The notes: generated by a model not told the origin, from the letters alone. A stretch of DNA of 64,000 nucleotides from Candidatus Electrothrix communis (GCA_030644725.1 CP130629.1:799572-863571), one strand, 5' to 3'. Positions 18,523-27,526 are shown, numbered from the stretch's first letter. Numbers and translations: made by a program.

Positions 18523-19032
18523 TTAGCTCTCCAATTCGGCAACAATCCTTACACAGACCTCTCTTGGGCTCAGGCCAGCACAGCTAATCGTAATGTCCGC
18601 ATATGTCCTGTAGAGTGGCAGGCGCTCGTCAAACAGTTGCGCAAAAGTCTGCCCCGGTCGTTTGACAAGCCCACGTGTGTTGAAATTATGGATCCTCGTT
18701 TTCAGCGTGGCGAGATCAGCATCAAGAAAAAGAACGACACCATCTGCTTTGAGATGCATCATGCCTTGCTCGCTGTAGACCGCGCTGCCTCCAGTGGCAA
18801 TGACGTGATTGTGGAGAGCAAGGCTGAGCAAAACCTCTTCTTCAATCAGCCGAAGGGTAGCCTGTCCCTCTGTATTCACAATATCTTGCAATGGCCGTCC
18901 TTGTGATTCCTGAATAGCCCGATCTGTATCCAGGAAGTCGTATGCTATATTTTTGGCGAGGAGCGTGCCGACAGTACTTTTTCCTGCGCCTGGCATTCCA
19001 ATCAAAATGATATTTCCACCTGTTTTTTTCAT
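18523..19032 (-). CDS. aroK: Shikimate kinase
   Basis: 169 residues. The Walker A loop GMPGAGKSTVG, the shikimate-binding DTDRAIQESQG (DxD) and the GG of VIATGGSAVY are all in place, as is the lid arginine region (RPGQTFAQLFDERLPLYR). The enzyme phosphorylates shikimate at O3 on the way to chorismate and the aromatic amino acids. It is the third gene after ktrB and ktrA, only 1 bp past the ktrA stop, so cotranscription with potassium uptake is likely although there is no functional link. 18351-18522 shows nothing clear. Confidence 0.93.
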   Translation of the reverse strand: MKKTGGNIILIGMPGAGKSTVGTLLAKNIAYDFLDTDRAIQESQGRPLQDIVNTEGQATLRLIEEEVLLSLALHNHVIATGGSAVYSEQGMMHLKADGVVLFLDADLATLKTRIHNFNTRGLVKRPGQTFAQLFDERLPLYRTYADITISCAGLSPREVCVRIVAELES

Positions 19033-19033
19033 G

Positions 19034-19684
19034 TTACGGCACCACCCGATCTAATTGCGAAACCTCGCCAATAGCAACGAAGTTATCTCCTTCATGGAAG
19101 GGTTCATTGGCCCTGGGGATATAACGATAGCCCTTATCACCGTTTCTCCGCACAGCAATTACCTGAATACCAAAGGTGTTGGTCAGGTTTAATTCCAGGA
19201 GAGTCTTGCCCTCCCATTCCTTAATGGTGAATTCTTTGACAGCCATAGACTCGTCAAAAGGGAGATAATCGAGAAAGCCGGGCATGGCAATGCGGCTGGC
19301 GATCTGTTTTGCCGCCATAAATTCTGGAATCACCACCTCATCCACCCCGATTTTACGAAGCAATTTTTCATGATCCTGATGAATCGCTTTCACCCAAACC
19401 GTGGCCACGCCCAGCTCCTTGAGGAACATGGAAATCATCACGCTGGCGGCAATGGAATCACCTACACTGACCAGCACATGCTGGAGATCCTGGATACGTA
19501 TCTGCTCCAGGGCCTCCCGGCTCATGGCATCGACCTGATAGACCTGGGTCAGGACATGCTGGGCATTTTTTACCTTTTCAGGATCCATTTCCACACCCAG
19601 GACCTCATGACCGAGATCAACCAGGGTTTTTCCCAGTTTAAGGCCGAATTTACCTAAGCCGATAATACCTATTTGTAATTTCAT
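19034..19684 (-). CDS. ktrA: Potassium uptake regulatory subunit KtrA (RCK)
   Basis: 216 residues, the normal KtrA length. The N-terminal Rossmann RCK domain shows IGIIGLGKFGLKLGKTL (GxGxxG) and VEMDPEKV with the acidic residue that binds the nucleotide ribose; an RCK_C (TrkA_C) domain follows from about residue 135. KtrA rings gate the KtrB channel in response to ATP/ADP. It lies 26 bp below ktrB on the same strand, the expected pair. Confidence 0.93.
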   Translation of the reverse strand: MKLQIGIIGLGKFGLKLGKTLVDLGHEVLGVEMDPEKVKNAQHVLTQVYQVDAMSREALEQIRIQDLQHVLVSVGDSIAASVMISMFLKELGVATVWVKAIHQDHEKLLRKIGVDEVVIPEFMAAKQIASRIAMPGFLDYLPFDESMAVKEFTIKEWEGKTLLELNLTNTFGIQVIAVRRNGDKGYRYIPRANEPFHEGDNFVAIGEVSQLDRVVP

Positions 19685-19709
19685 TATTACTCCGACTTTT
19701 ACTGCGATG

Positions 19710-21083
19710 TTAGCCCACTGAAAGCGTTTCTTCGGGCTTGGAAAAAAGAATTTTTGTTCGCATGGACTGAATGGAACTCAGCAGGACAAGGGGACCGAGA
19801 CGACCGACAAACATGAGGAACATAATGATCACCTTGCCCGGAGGAGAGAGCTTGGAGGTCAGGCCGGTGCTTAAGCCTGCTGTGCCGAAAGCCGAAACCG
19901 TTTCAAAGAAAATTTCAAGAAATTGACCGCGTGCCTGGGTGTGGGGAACATTGCCGCCTTCGGTAAAATCCAAAGCAATCAGGCTGAAAAAAATAAGGGC
20001 CAGGGAAAAAAAGAGCAGGGTCAGGGACTTATTTACTGACTCCCGATCAACTGCGTATTTGCCGATCACGGCCTGTTCTCTCCCCGAGATCTGGGCACGA
20101 ATAAAGGCAGCAAGGATACGAAAGGTTGTGACCTTGGTTCCTCCTGCGCAGGAGCCTGGTGCGCCGCCGACAAACATGAGAAAGATCATAAAGACCAGCG
20201 AGGCATTGGTCATGCTTGCCAGATCCAGGCTGTTAAAGCCAGCTGTCCGGCAAGTGACGGATTGAAAGAGCGAGGTCAGGACAGCTTCATGGCAGCTGAT
20301 ATCTCCCTTGACTCCAAGAAACTCTGCACAATAAATATAGAGCCAGCCAGCCAAGATAAGAAAAAGAGAAGTTTGCAGCACCACCGTAAAATGCCAGCTC
20401 TTCTGTATCTTTTGTTGGGATTTTCTGAACCGGGCCAGCAGGATATCCTTGCCCTCGACAATTACAGCAAAACCGACCCCGCCAAGGATAATAAGGAGAA
20501 TAATGGTCAGGTTGACCAGCCAATCGCTCTTATAGCCGATCAGACTGTCAGAGTGCAGGGAAAAACCCGCATTACAGAAGGCGGAAATGGCGTGAAAAAG
20601 GGCGGAGAACGGCGAGAATCCTTCAGGATCGGCAAGAAAGAGCAGCAGGGCGCCGGAGAATTCAATCACCAAAGTTACGGTCACGATTTGGACAAGAAAT
20701 CGCCCCAGATGAAACCCGGAGTTATGGAGCAGGCCCTGGCCCACCGCAATTCTGTCGGTCAGGGAAACCCTCTTTTTCCAGAGAAAAAAGGTCAGGCTGG
20801 TAAAGGTCATGATGCCCAGACCGCCCATTTGGATAAGCAGGAGAATTACAGATTGACCAGCACGGGTGAATTCCTGGCCGGTATCAGCCACTACCAGACC
20901 GGTAACACAGGTCGCTGAGGTGGCGGTGAACAGGGCATCCAACCAGGATATGGCCGGGCCGTTGCAGCTGAACGGACTGTGCAGAAGACATGCTCCGACA
21001 AGAATTGCTCCCAGAAAGAAAAAAACTGGTAGCGAGATGGGCGCGAAAAAACTTCTGATTTTATTGCGAAAGCTAATATTCAT
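19710..21083 (-). CDS. ktrB: Potassium transporter KtrB
   Basis: 457 residues from the ATG at 21083 (MNISFRNKIRSFF), chosen because it gives the usual family length; the frame remains open to 21212 but the extra 43 residues look unlike KtrB. Four selectivity-filter loops are visible: SATCVTGLVV, AFCNAGFSLH, TCRTAGFNSL and AFGTAGLSTG, the TrkH/KtrB M1-P-M2 fourfold pattern. It is an inner-membrane K+ (Na+-coupled) transporter working with the KtrA ring encoded next. No strong ribosome site precedes this start, so the exact N-terminus is uncertain. Confidence 0.93.
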   Translation of the reverse strand: MNISFRNKIRSFFAPISLPVFFFLGAILVGACLLHSPFSCNGPAISWLDALFTATSATCVTGLVVADTGQEFTRAGQSVILLLIQMGGLGIMTFTSLTFFLWKKRVSLTDRIAVGQGLLHNSGFHLGRFLVQIVTVTLVIEFSGALLLFLADPEGFSPFSALFHAISAFCNAGFSLHSDSLIGYKSDWLVNLTIILLIILGGVGFAVIVEGKDILLARFRKSQQKIQKSWHFTVVLQTSLFLILAGWLYIYCAEFLGVKGDISCHEAVLTSLFQSVTCRTAGFNSLDLASMTNASLVFMIFLMFVGGAPGSCAGGTKVTTFRILAAFIRAQISGREQAVIGKYAVDRESVNKSLTLLFFSLALIFFSLIALDFTEGGNVPHTQARGQFLEIFFETVSAFGTAGLSTGLTSKLSPPGKVIIMFLMFVGRLGPLVLLSSIQSMRTKILFSKPEETLSVG

Positions 21084-21258
21084 TCCGGTGTGAGGTACAA
21101 AGGATGTATTTTTTTCAACGCAGTTTGCGGGGTGATTATAAGGAGTATTCGCCTTATCTGCAATGAGGTGCTGAAAATTTGTTGGAAATATGACGATTAT
21201 CCGTATTTGCAAGATACTGTGAAGGGTGTTAATCTGTTCGGTTAAGATCAGGAGCGAC

Positions 21259-21358
21259 CGGCAACATCCAGTAACTGAATTTGAAAAATAGGTTGGAAAA
21301 AATCATGCCATTGCCTCAGCAACAACCGCAACAGCAGATTGCCTATCACTATAACTGA
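21259..21358 (+). pseudogene. Uma2 5' remnant with its leader (copy 1)
   Basis: From ATG 21305 the sequence encodes MPLPQQQPQQQI, identical to the start of the intact Uma2 gene at 54183, then diverges (AYHYN) and stops at 21358. About 45 bp of leader (GCAACATCCAGTAACTGAAT onward) also matches the intact copy's leader. Only the head of the gene remains. Confidence 0.8.
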
Positions 21359-21371
21359 ACGGAGCAGGCCG

Positions 21372-21638
21372 ATGAAAAGCATAGAACTCACAGTGCAGAT
21401 TCCTGAAGACATACTCTACACCCTGAATGAAACGAAGAAAGAGTTCACCCGAAAGATGAAGCTGTATGCAGCCGGGGAATTGTACAGGCTGGGAAAACTG
21501 TCGATGGGAAAGGCTGCGGAGCTTGCAGGGATGAATAAAGTCGATTTTCTGTTCGAGTTGGGCAGGTACGATATCCCCGCAATAAATTACGACGAAGACG
21601 ACTTCGGGGAAGAGATAGCGCAGGTAATGGACCTATGA
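21372..21638 (+). CDS. UPF0175-family antitoxin-like protein
   Basis: 88 residues from ATG 21372, chosen for the GGAGCAGG just upstream. The sequence KLYAAGELYRLGKLSMGKAA followed by ELAGMNKVDFLFELGRYDI is the UPF0175 core, a helix-turn-helix-like small protein normally paired with a DUF3368/PIN toxin. The partner starts at 21635 with a 4-bp ATGA overlap but is broken after ten codons. The antitoxin itself looks complete. Confidence 0.82.
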   Translation: MKSIELTVQIPEDILYTLNETKKEFTRKMKLYAAGELYRLGKLSMGKAAELAGMNKVDFLFELGRYDIPAINYDEDDFGEEIAQVMDL

Positions 21639-21667
21639 TTATCATCGCTGACTCCTCGCCCTTATAA
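21635..21667 (+). pseudogene. Truncated PIN/DUF3368 toxin start
   Basis: ATG at 21635 overlaps the antitoxin stop and encodes MIIIADSSPL before a TAA. This matches the start of DUF3368 PIN-domain toxins (first catalytic Asp in IIADSSPLI). The rest has been replaced by a Uma2 fragment that begins 4 bp later. Confidence 0.7.
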
Positions 21668-21670
21668 TCC

Positions 21671-21837
21671 ATGCCCCTGCCGCCACAACAACCGCAACAG
21701 CAGATCAGCGAACAGGAATACCTGGATGGTGAACTTGTAAGGTGCATTTTGCCTCCATTGATCTGACCCTGCTTGTGGAAGACATCTACGCTCGCGTAAT
21801 GAATGATGAGATGCGGGATCACAGAAAAGGCGATTAA
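21671..21837 (+). pseudogene. Uma2 nuclease gene with large internal deletion (copy 2)
   Basis: The head encodes MPLPPQQPQQQISEQEYLDG, and after VR the sequence jumps to the gene's 3' end, whose proper frame reads VHFASIDLTLLVEDIYARVM and ends at 21837. Compared with the intact gene at 54183-54779, roughly 430 bp including all nuclease residues are gone, and the joint shifts the frame. 21838-22031 shows no gene. Confidence 0.88.
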
Positions 21838-22031
21838 GCGGAGGTGTTCTGCATACTATCAGCAAAAATAAATCGCATTGCGTTTTGTCCCTTCCCCCTT
21901 GTAAATCTGTTTCTTTTGTGCTTTACCTGTCAATCCCCTTGTCTTTTTGATTTTCCTGCTGTACAGTCAGCCTCTTTTTATCGAAAAAACAGGTACGGCA
22001 ATGCGTCGTTTTATTTTCCACAGGAGCTATA

Positions 22032-23831
22032 ATGGAGCAGGATAAGATCAGAAATGTGGCGATTATCGCCCATGTTGACCACGGCAAAACTACACTGGTT
22101 GACAAATTATTTCATCAGAGCGGTATGTTTCGTGACAACCAGGATGTGGCCGAGCGCCTTATGGACTCCATGGATCTGGAACGTGAGCGCGGCATCACCA
22201 TTGCCTCGAAAAACGGCTCGTACACCTACGGCGATTACAAGATCAATATTATCGATACACCCGGACATGCCGACTTCGGTGGGCAGGTAGAACGCGTTAT
22301 GCGGATGGCCGACGGTGTTGTTCTGTTGGTGGATGCCCAGGAAGGCCCTATGCCCCAGACCTTTTTTGTGGTCAAAAAGGCCTTGGCTGCCAAGCTGCCC
22401 ATTCTGGTGCTGGTGAATAAAATCGATAAGGAAGGAGCCCGCTGTGAATGGGTAGTGGATGAAGTCTTTGACCTGCTGGCCCGCCTGGAAGCTCCTGATG
22501 AAACATTAGATTTTCCGGTTATCTATGGTTCTGCCAAAAACGGCTACATGGTGGAAGAGCCTAATGACCCCATTGTACCGGGACAGGGCATGGACTTGAT
22601 ATCAGAAATGATTGTTAATCATGTTCCCCCGCCTCCCGGAGACATCAATGCCCCCTTGCAGCTCCAGATCAACACCATTGATTACTCCCCCTATCTGGGC
22701 AGGTTGGGTATCGGTCGTGTGGCCAATGGAACTCTGCGCCTGAACGAGAGTATTGTCGTATACCGTCGTGACGGTTCTATCAAACCTGTGCGGATCTCAA
22801 AGATATTCGGCTTTGTCGGCGACGCACAGGTTCCGGTGGATGTCGCCTATGCTGGTGATATTATTGCGGTGGCTGGAATGGAAGACGTCACTGTGGGTGT
22901 GACCTTTACTGACCCTGTCAATCCGCAGCCTTTGCCCCTGATCGAGATTGATCCGCCGACTATTTCTATGCATTTTATTCCCAATGACTCGCCTTTTGCC
23001 GGTCAGGACGGAAAATTTGTTACCTCCCGTCATCTGGACGACCGTCTGAGCAAAGAGACTCTGGCTGATGTGGCCCTGCATGTGGAACCGCTCACCGATG
23101 GAGTCGGCTTTCGGGTCTCTGGTCGCGGCGAGCTTCATCTCTCCATCCTGATCGAGAAAATGCGCCGGGAGAGCTATGAGTTCCAGGTTACCCGTCCTCA
23201 TGTCATTATGCGGGAAGAAAATGGCAAGACTATTGAACCCTATGAGTCGCTGACCGTTGATGTGGATGAGCAGTATCAGGGTGTGGTCATTGAGAAACTG
23301 GGCAAGCTCAAAGGCGTGCTCAGCGATATGCAGGTGGTCAACGGGATGTCCCGGATGGTTTTCAAAATACCTACCAGAGGGTTGCTCGGCTATCGCTCTC
23401 AGTTCATGACCGACACCCGAGGAATGGGTGTTATGAATTATGTCTTTGCCGAATGGGGCCCACATGCCGGTGAGATCCAGAACCGTCAGAACGGGGTGAT
23501 GATCGTTATGGAAAACTGCACCAGTGTGGCCTATGCCCTGTTCAACCTTCAGGACCGCGCCACCCTCTTCATCAAACCGGGTGAGGACCTGTACAAGGGA
23601 CAGATTATCGGCGAGAACTGCCGTCCAGCGGATTTGGTGGTTAATCCGGCCAAGGGCAAGAAGCTGACCAATATGCGGGCCTCGGGTTCGGATGAGGCGG
23701 TTATTCTTACCCCTCCCCTTGACATGAGCTTGGAAGACTGCATATCATATATCAATGATGATGAGCTGGTGGAGGTAACTCCCCGTATTATTCGTTTGCG
23801 GAAGCAGAAGGACGCCAAGATTCGGGCGTAA
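22032..23831 (+). CDS. bipA: Ribosome-associated GTPase BipA/TypA
   Basis: 599 residues. GTPase motifs: AHVDHGKTTLVDKLF (G1), ERGITIASKNGS (G2 region), DTPGHADFGGQVERV (G3) and NKIDKEGARCEW (G4). The C-terminal half carries the BipA-specific domain, for example RGLLGYRSQFMTDTRGMGVM. BipA is an EF-G-like translational GTPase that helps 50S assembly and stress or low-temperature growth. A purine-rich AGGAG (22021-22025) stands 7 bp before the ATG. It is flanked upstream by gene debris and downstream by a palindromic repeat. Confidence 0.96.
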   Translation: MEQDKIRNVAIIAHVDHGKTTLVDKLFHQSGMFRDNQDVAERLMDSMDLERERGITIASKNGSYTYGDYKINIIDTPGHADFGGQVERVMRMADGVVLLVDAQEGPMPQTFFVVKKALAAKLPILVLVNKIDKEGARCEWVVDEVFDLLARLEAPDETLDFPVIYGSAKNGYMVEEPNDPIVPGQGMDLISEMIVNHVPPPPGDINAPLQLQINTIDYSPYLGRLGIGRVANGTLRLNESIVVYRRDGSIKPVRISKIFGFVGDAQVPVDVAYAGDIIAVAGMEDVTVGVTFTDPVNPQPLPLIEIDPPTISMHFIPNDSPFAGQDGKFVTSRHLDDRLSKETLADVALHVEPLTDGVGFRVSGRGELHLSILIEKMRRESYEFQVTRPHVIMREENGKTIEPYESLTVDVDEQYQGVVIEKLGKLKGVLSDMQVVNGMSRMVFKIPTRGLLGYRSQFMTDTRGMGVMNYVFAEWGPHAGEIQNRQNGVMIVMENCTSVAYALFNLQDRATLFIKPGEDLYKGQIIGENCRPADLVVNPAKGKKLTNMRASGSDEAVILTPPLDMSLEDCISYINDDELVEVTPRIIRLRKQKDAKIRA

Positions 23832-23865
23832 GGGATTCATAAGATCCCGAATTTATGGTCCCAAG

Positions 23866-23893
23866 GTAGGGGCACGGCACGCCGTGCCCCTAC
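23866..23893. repeat. 28-bp palindromic repeat, GTAGGGGC family
   Basis: GTAGGGGCACGGC, two bases, then GCCGTGCCCCTAC: a perfect 13-bp inverted repeat. A nearly identical copy is at 30979-31006 and related longer ones at 32289 and 51595. Confidence 0.85.
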
Positions 23894-23953
23894 GACACCC
23901 TGCAAACGCGACGTCTAAAATTTTATACTACAAGGCGAAGGCAGGGCGGAAAA

Positions 23954-24058
23954 ATGAATGAATTGCTCATATTGACTATCTCTTTAGCAAGTGCTCTGGC
24001 AGCCGTTATTTTGATTCCGAAACTACTGCAACGAAAGGGCATCCATTGTATGCCTTGA
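23954..24058 (+). CDS. Possible 34-residue single-span membrane peptide
   Basis: ATG 23954 opens MNELLILTISLASALAAVIL, then IPKLLQRKGIHCMP and a stop. The first 22 residues are hydrophobic, followed by a positive tail, the pattern of a small inner-membrane protein. GGGCGGA lies 7 bp upstream. Nothing else supports it. Other parts of 23894-24160 show no gene. Confidence 0.3.
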   Translation: MNELLILTISLASALAAVILIPKLLQRKGIHCMP

Positions 24059-24160
24059 CTACTGATGTACAGCTCCACAGGTGTGGGGTTCTTTGTCTAT
24101 ATCAGCTTAAAGGCAGTGTTCTGAAAACCTGAGAGATGACTTTGAAATAATATTGCACGT

Positions 24161-24571
24161 ATGACTAATCAAGAGCTCGCTGAAATCGCTGAAATGTTTT
24201 TGAGAGAATATAATGATGTACAAAAATCTCGCAAGACACCTCGGCAGGCAATTGTATATGTTGATACGTTAGTGAACACCGATCCGAAAAAGGCTCTTGA
24301 ATTACTGGCTACTATCATAGATTGTTGTAAGAATAACAAAGAGCTTGCTTATGTTGCCGCAGGGCCGCTTGAAAACCTTTTTGTTTATCATGGCTATGCA
24401 ATAATAGACAAAATAAAGGAAAAAGCAGATTGCAGTGAAAAATTCCAACTTGCCTTGAGTGGGGTGTGGTTGGACGAAGATGAAGATATAATTTTTTTTC
24501 GCTGGGTAGAGCTCATGAAACTATATAATTTCACCGGCGATAATCCACGACAAGTATTACAAAGAATATAG
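24161..24571 (+). CDS. Small hypothetical protein, DUF6869-like
   Basis: 136 residues, mostly helical and acidic, with no signal peptide or membrane segment. The block ELAYVAAGPLENLFVYHGYA followed by I..I.E.A and SGVWLDEDED resembles the DUF6869 pattern that I associate with small immunity-like or accessory proteins; this is recall, not a confirmed hit. The DNA is AT-richer than korDABC. It ends 53 bp before the korD start. Confidence 0.55.
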   Translation: MTNQELAEIAEMFLREYNDVQKSRKTPRQAIVYVDTLVNTDPKKALELLATIIDCCKNNKELAYVAAGPLENLFVYHGYAIIDKIKEKADCSEKFQLALSGVWLDEDEDIIFFRWVELMKLYNFTGDNPRQVLQRI

Positions 24572-24574
24572 CTA

Positions 24575-24628
24575 ATGTATGAAGACTTTGCTTCACGCTT
24601 AAAAAGAATGATTGATTGGACACGGTGA
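24575..24628 (+). CDS. Possible 17-codon leader ORF before korD
   Basis: ATG 24575 encodes MYEDFASRLKRMIDWTR and its TGA overlaps a GTG start of korD (GTGA). It might couple korD translation to the upstream gene. Too short to judge by content. Confidence 0.2.
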   Translation: MYEDFASRLKRMIDWTR

Positions 24629-24879
24629 AGAACAACACAAAAAAAAAGAAACAGTTTGATGTCTCTTTTTATTATGATTGGTGTAAAAGCTGTGGTATCT
24701 GTATGGCCTTTTGTCCGCAAAAAATCATCAGGCCCGGCAAAAACGCAAAACCGGAGATCCTTGATAAAGATGGCTGTGTAGGCTGTCGATTCTGCGAGAT
24801 GCATTGCCCAGATTTTGCCATAACCGTATCTGAGCGCAAATTTTATCAGAGAACCCTGCGGGAGGCGGACGATGACTGA
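24625..24879 (+). CDS. korD: 2-oxoacid:ferredoxin oxidoreductase delta subunit (ferredoxin)
   Basis: About 84 residues. Two ferredoxin clusters are visible: CKSCGICMAFCP and CVGCRFCEMHCP, each CxxCxxCxxxC, binding two 4Fe-4S centres that take electrons from KorAB. No ATG is available; the GTG at 24625 overlaps the small ORF's stop and a TTG at 24616 is the other choice. The gene overlaps korA by 8 bp and starts the korDABC operon. Confidence 0.9.
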   Translation: MKNNTKKKKQFDVSFYYDWCKSCGICMAFCPQKIIRPGKNAKPEILDKDGCVGCRFCEMHCPDFAITVSERKFYQRTLREADDD

Positions 24880-26029
24880 GGCGAAAAGAAAACGCTGCCT
24901 GCTTCAAGGAAACGAGGCCATCGTTCAAGGCGCTTTGGCTGCCCGATGCCGTTTTTTTGCTGGTTATCCCATTACCCCGGCTTCTGAAATCGCGGAACAG
25001 CTCTCGGTTCGTTTACCAGCGGTTAATGGTACCTTTGTCCAGATGGAGGATGAGATCGCCAGTATCGGGGCTGTGATTGGTGCTTCGCTGGCCGGGGTCA
25101 AGGCTATGACTGCGACGTCTGGACCCGGTTTCTCCTTGATGCAGGAAAATCTCGGTTTTGCCTGCGCTACCGAAGTTCCCTGCGTGATTGTCAATGTCAT
25201 GCGAGGCGGCCCATCAACCGGCCTGCCCACCGGTCCGGCTCAGGGGGATGTGCAGATGGCGCGTTGGGGAACTCATGGCGATCATCCCATTATTGTCCTG
25301 GCCGTATCAAGTGTGCTCGATTGCTTCACCATAACAGTTAAGGCCTTTAATCTTGCGGAAAGATACCGGGTTCCTGTTATCATCCTTTCTGATGAAGTTG
25401 TCGCCCATACCCGTGAATCCGTGGAACTCCCCCTGAACAGCGAAGTCAAGGTTGTGGACAGAATCGCTCCGGCTATGCCTCCAGACTGGTATAAGCCCTA
25501 TCAGGAAGATGCCCGTGGCGTTCCGCCCATGGCTTCCTTTGGTGACGGCTACCGGCACCATGTGACAGGCCTTGTCCACGATCAGGACGGTTTTCCCACC
25601 CAGAATCCCCAGGAAGTGGAGAAATTTCACCTGCGGTTATCCATGAAGATAACCAAGGGGTTGTCTGATATTCAGCTGACCAAAAAATATTATATGGATG
25701 ATGCTGAACTCTTTGTGGTCGCCTATGGCTCGGTTGCCCGTTCTGCCATGCGAGCTGTGGAAGAGGCCCGGCAAGCTGGGATAAAGGCAGGACTCTTGCA
25801 TTTGATCACCCTGTTTCCCTTTCCACGAAGAACGCTGACCCCGTATCTCCAGCAATGTCATTCTGTGTTGGTTCCAGAACTCAATCTCGGACAGATCAGC
25901 CGAGAGGTGCAGCGGGTGAACCAGAGGCAATGTGCTGTTGTTAAGCTCAACAGGGTCGACGGCAAGTTGATAACCCCTCATGAAATATATAACCGCCTCG
26001 TTAAACTCGACGCCGGACGAGTTGGCTAA
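24872..26029 (+). CDS. korA: 2-oxoglutarate:ferredoxin oxidoreductase alpha subunit
   Basis: 385 residues. The N-terminal pyrimidine-type domain has GNEAIVQGALAARCRFFAGY followed by PITPASEIAEQL, and TSGPGFSLMQENLGFA, both hallmarks of the KorA/VorB family. The C-terminal half carries the transketolase-like domain (FVVAYGSVARSAMRAVEEAR, then HLITLFPFP). With KorB it oxidatively decarboxylates a 2-oxoacid, probably 2-oxoglutarate, to the acyl-CoA and reduces ferredoxin; run backwards it fixes CO2. 2-oxoglutarate is preferred by overall resemblance, but branched-chain specificity cannot be excluded. Confidence 0.92.
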   Translation: MTEAKRKRCLLQGNEAIVQGALAARCRFFAGYPITPASEIAEQLSVRLPAVNGTFVQMEDEIASIGAVIGASLAGVKAMTATSGPGFSLMQENLGFACATEVPCVIVNVMRGGPSTGLPTGPAQGDVQMARWGTHGDHPIIVLAVSSVLDCFTITVKAFNLAERYRVPVIILSDEVVAHTRESVELPLNSEVKVVDRIAPAMPPDWYKPYQEDARGVPPMASFGDGYRHHVTGLVHDQDGFPTQNPQEVEKFHLRLSMKITKGLSDIQLTKKYYMDDAELFVVAYGSVARSAMRAVEEARQAGIKAGLLHLITLFPFPRRTLTPYLQQCHSVLVPELNLGQISREVQRVNQRQCAVVKLNRVDGKLITPHEIYNRLVKLDAGRVG

Positions 26030-26060
26030 ATCTGTTTAACCCTCCAATTGAACGGTCATT

Positions 26061-26903
26061 ATGCCTCCTTCAATACAGGCCCTCACCCATAAATATCTTC
26101 GTCATAATAAACGATTTCCCCATGTTTGGTGTCCGGGATGCGGCAACGGTATTGTTATGGGTGCCCTGTTACGGGCCATAACCAGGCTTGAGTTGGAAAA
26201 AGATGAAATCGTCCTGGCCTCCGGCATCGGCTGTTCTGGACGAATGCCCACCTATCTTGATTTCAACACCTTGCACACCACCCATGGTCGGGCATTGACC
26301 TTTGCCACCGGCATCAAACTCGCCAATCCTGCGCTCAATGTGGTGGCGATTATGGGAGACGGTGATGCCACAGCCATCGGCGGCAATCATTTGATTCACG
26401 CAGCACGCCGTAACCTGAACCTGACCGCTATTATTATTAATAACTCGATTTACGGAATGACCGGAGGGCAATACTCGCCGACCACACCTTTCGGTTCCAC
26501 AACCACAACCTCGGTGTACGGCCATATCGAACATGCCTTTTCCATTGCGGAGCTGACAGTAACAGCAGGTGCTTCCTTTGTTGCCCGCTCAACAGTGTAC
26601 CACGCTGCCCTGGCAGATCAGCTCATTGAACAGGCTATGATGAAACCGGGCTTTGCCGTGGTGGAAATCATCTCCAATTGCCATGTGCAATACGGCAGGC
26701 GCAATAAGATCGGCAATGCCGTTGATATGCTGGCCTCATTTAAAGAGCAGGCTGTGACCGTGAAAAGGGCAGCCACGATGGAGAAGGAGGAACTCCGAGA
26801 TAAAATCACCATCGGTGTCCTAGCGGACCGGGACCTTCCTGTTTCCACAGATGAATATAAGAGGATTAGGGAACAGGCCAGATCGAAGCGGGAGGAGAAA
26901 TGA
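26061..26903 (+). CDS. korB: 2-oxoglutarate:ferredoxin oxidoreductase beta subunit
   Basis: 280 residues. CPGCGNGIVMGALLRAI and the thiamine-pyrophosphate motif MGDGDATAIGGNHLIHAARR with IINNSIYGMTGGQ identify the TPP-binding beta subunit. The Cys residues around HVWCPGCGNG and GIGCSGRMP fit the extra 4Fe-4S site of this subfamily. It overlaps korC by 4 bp. Confidence 0.93.
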   Translation: MPPSIQALTHKYLRHNKRFPHVWCPGCGNGIVMGALLRAITRLELEKDEIVLASGIGCSGRMPTYLDFNTLHTTHGRALTFATGIKLANPALNVVAIMGDGDATAIGGNHLIHAARRNLNLTAIIINNSIYGMTGGQYSPTTPFGSTTTTSVYGHIEHAFSIAELTVTAGASFVARSTVYHAALADQLIEQAMMKPGFAVVEIISNCHVQYGRRNKIGNAVDMLASFKEQAVTVKRAATMEKEELRDKITIGVLADRDLPVSTDEYKRIREQARSKREEK

Positions 26904-27526
26904 GTATACACCGGGAAAGCGGACTGCATAGGAACGAACAGCAGAAGAAGGAGCGTTATGAAATACGTTTCAGCGGTTCAGGCGGTCAGGGGATTATCAC
27001 TTTGGCGGTCATTTTTGCCGAGGCCGTCGGCGTACATCATGGTCAACATGTTTGCCAGACCCAGAGTTATGGACCTGAGGCCAGGGGGGGGAAATCTAAG
27101 GCTGAGGTGGTTATCAGTAATACCCCCATTGATTACCCGAAAGCCTTGGGGCTTGATCTCCTGCTGGCCATGAATCAGGCAGCCTGTGACGCCTATTTTT
27201 TTGATTTGAACAGTGATGGAATCCTGGTGATTGATAAAGGGCTGGTTGAACACTCGCCCACCAGTCGGGTTGTGGCAATCCCTTTTACCCGGATTGCCCG
27301 TGAGGAGATCGGTCGGGAGATGGCCGCGAATATGGTTGCCCTCGGTGCAGTCGGTCTGCTGTCTGGGCAGGTTGATCTTGCTCTTTTAGAGAAAACCTTG
27401 CTCACTAGAATTCCCGCTGGCACCGAAGAAATGAACTCTGCCGCATTTCGACGTGGAGTGGAGGAGGCAAAAAAAATAAATATTGAAACCTTACCAAGAT
27501 CAGTTGTCTGTGAGGAGGTTGTCTGA
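26900..27526 (+). CDS. korC: 2-oxoglutarate:ferredoxin oxidoreductase gamma subunit
   Basis: 208 residues. The family opening EIRFSGSGGQGIITLAVIFA and QTQSYGPEARGGKSKAEVVI match the gamma domain that binds CoA. Last gene of the D-A-B-C operon; a hairpin with a T-rich tract follows at once. The order D-A-B-C with overlapping ends argues for one transcript. Confidence 0.93.
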   Translation: MSIHRESGLHRNEQQKKERYEIRFSGSGGQGIITLAVIFAEAVGVHHGQHVCQTQSYGPEARGGKSKAEVVISNTPIDYPKALGLDLLLAMNQAACDAYFFDLNSDGILVIDKGLVEHSPTSRVVAIPFTRIAREEIGREMAANMVALGAVGLLSGQVDLALLEKTLLTRIPAGTEEMNSAAFRRGVEEAKKINIETLPRSVVCEEVV

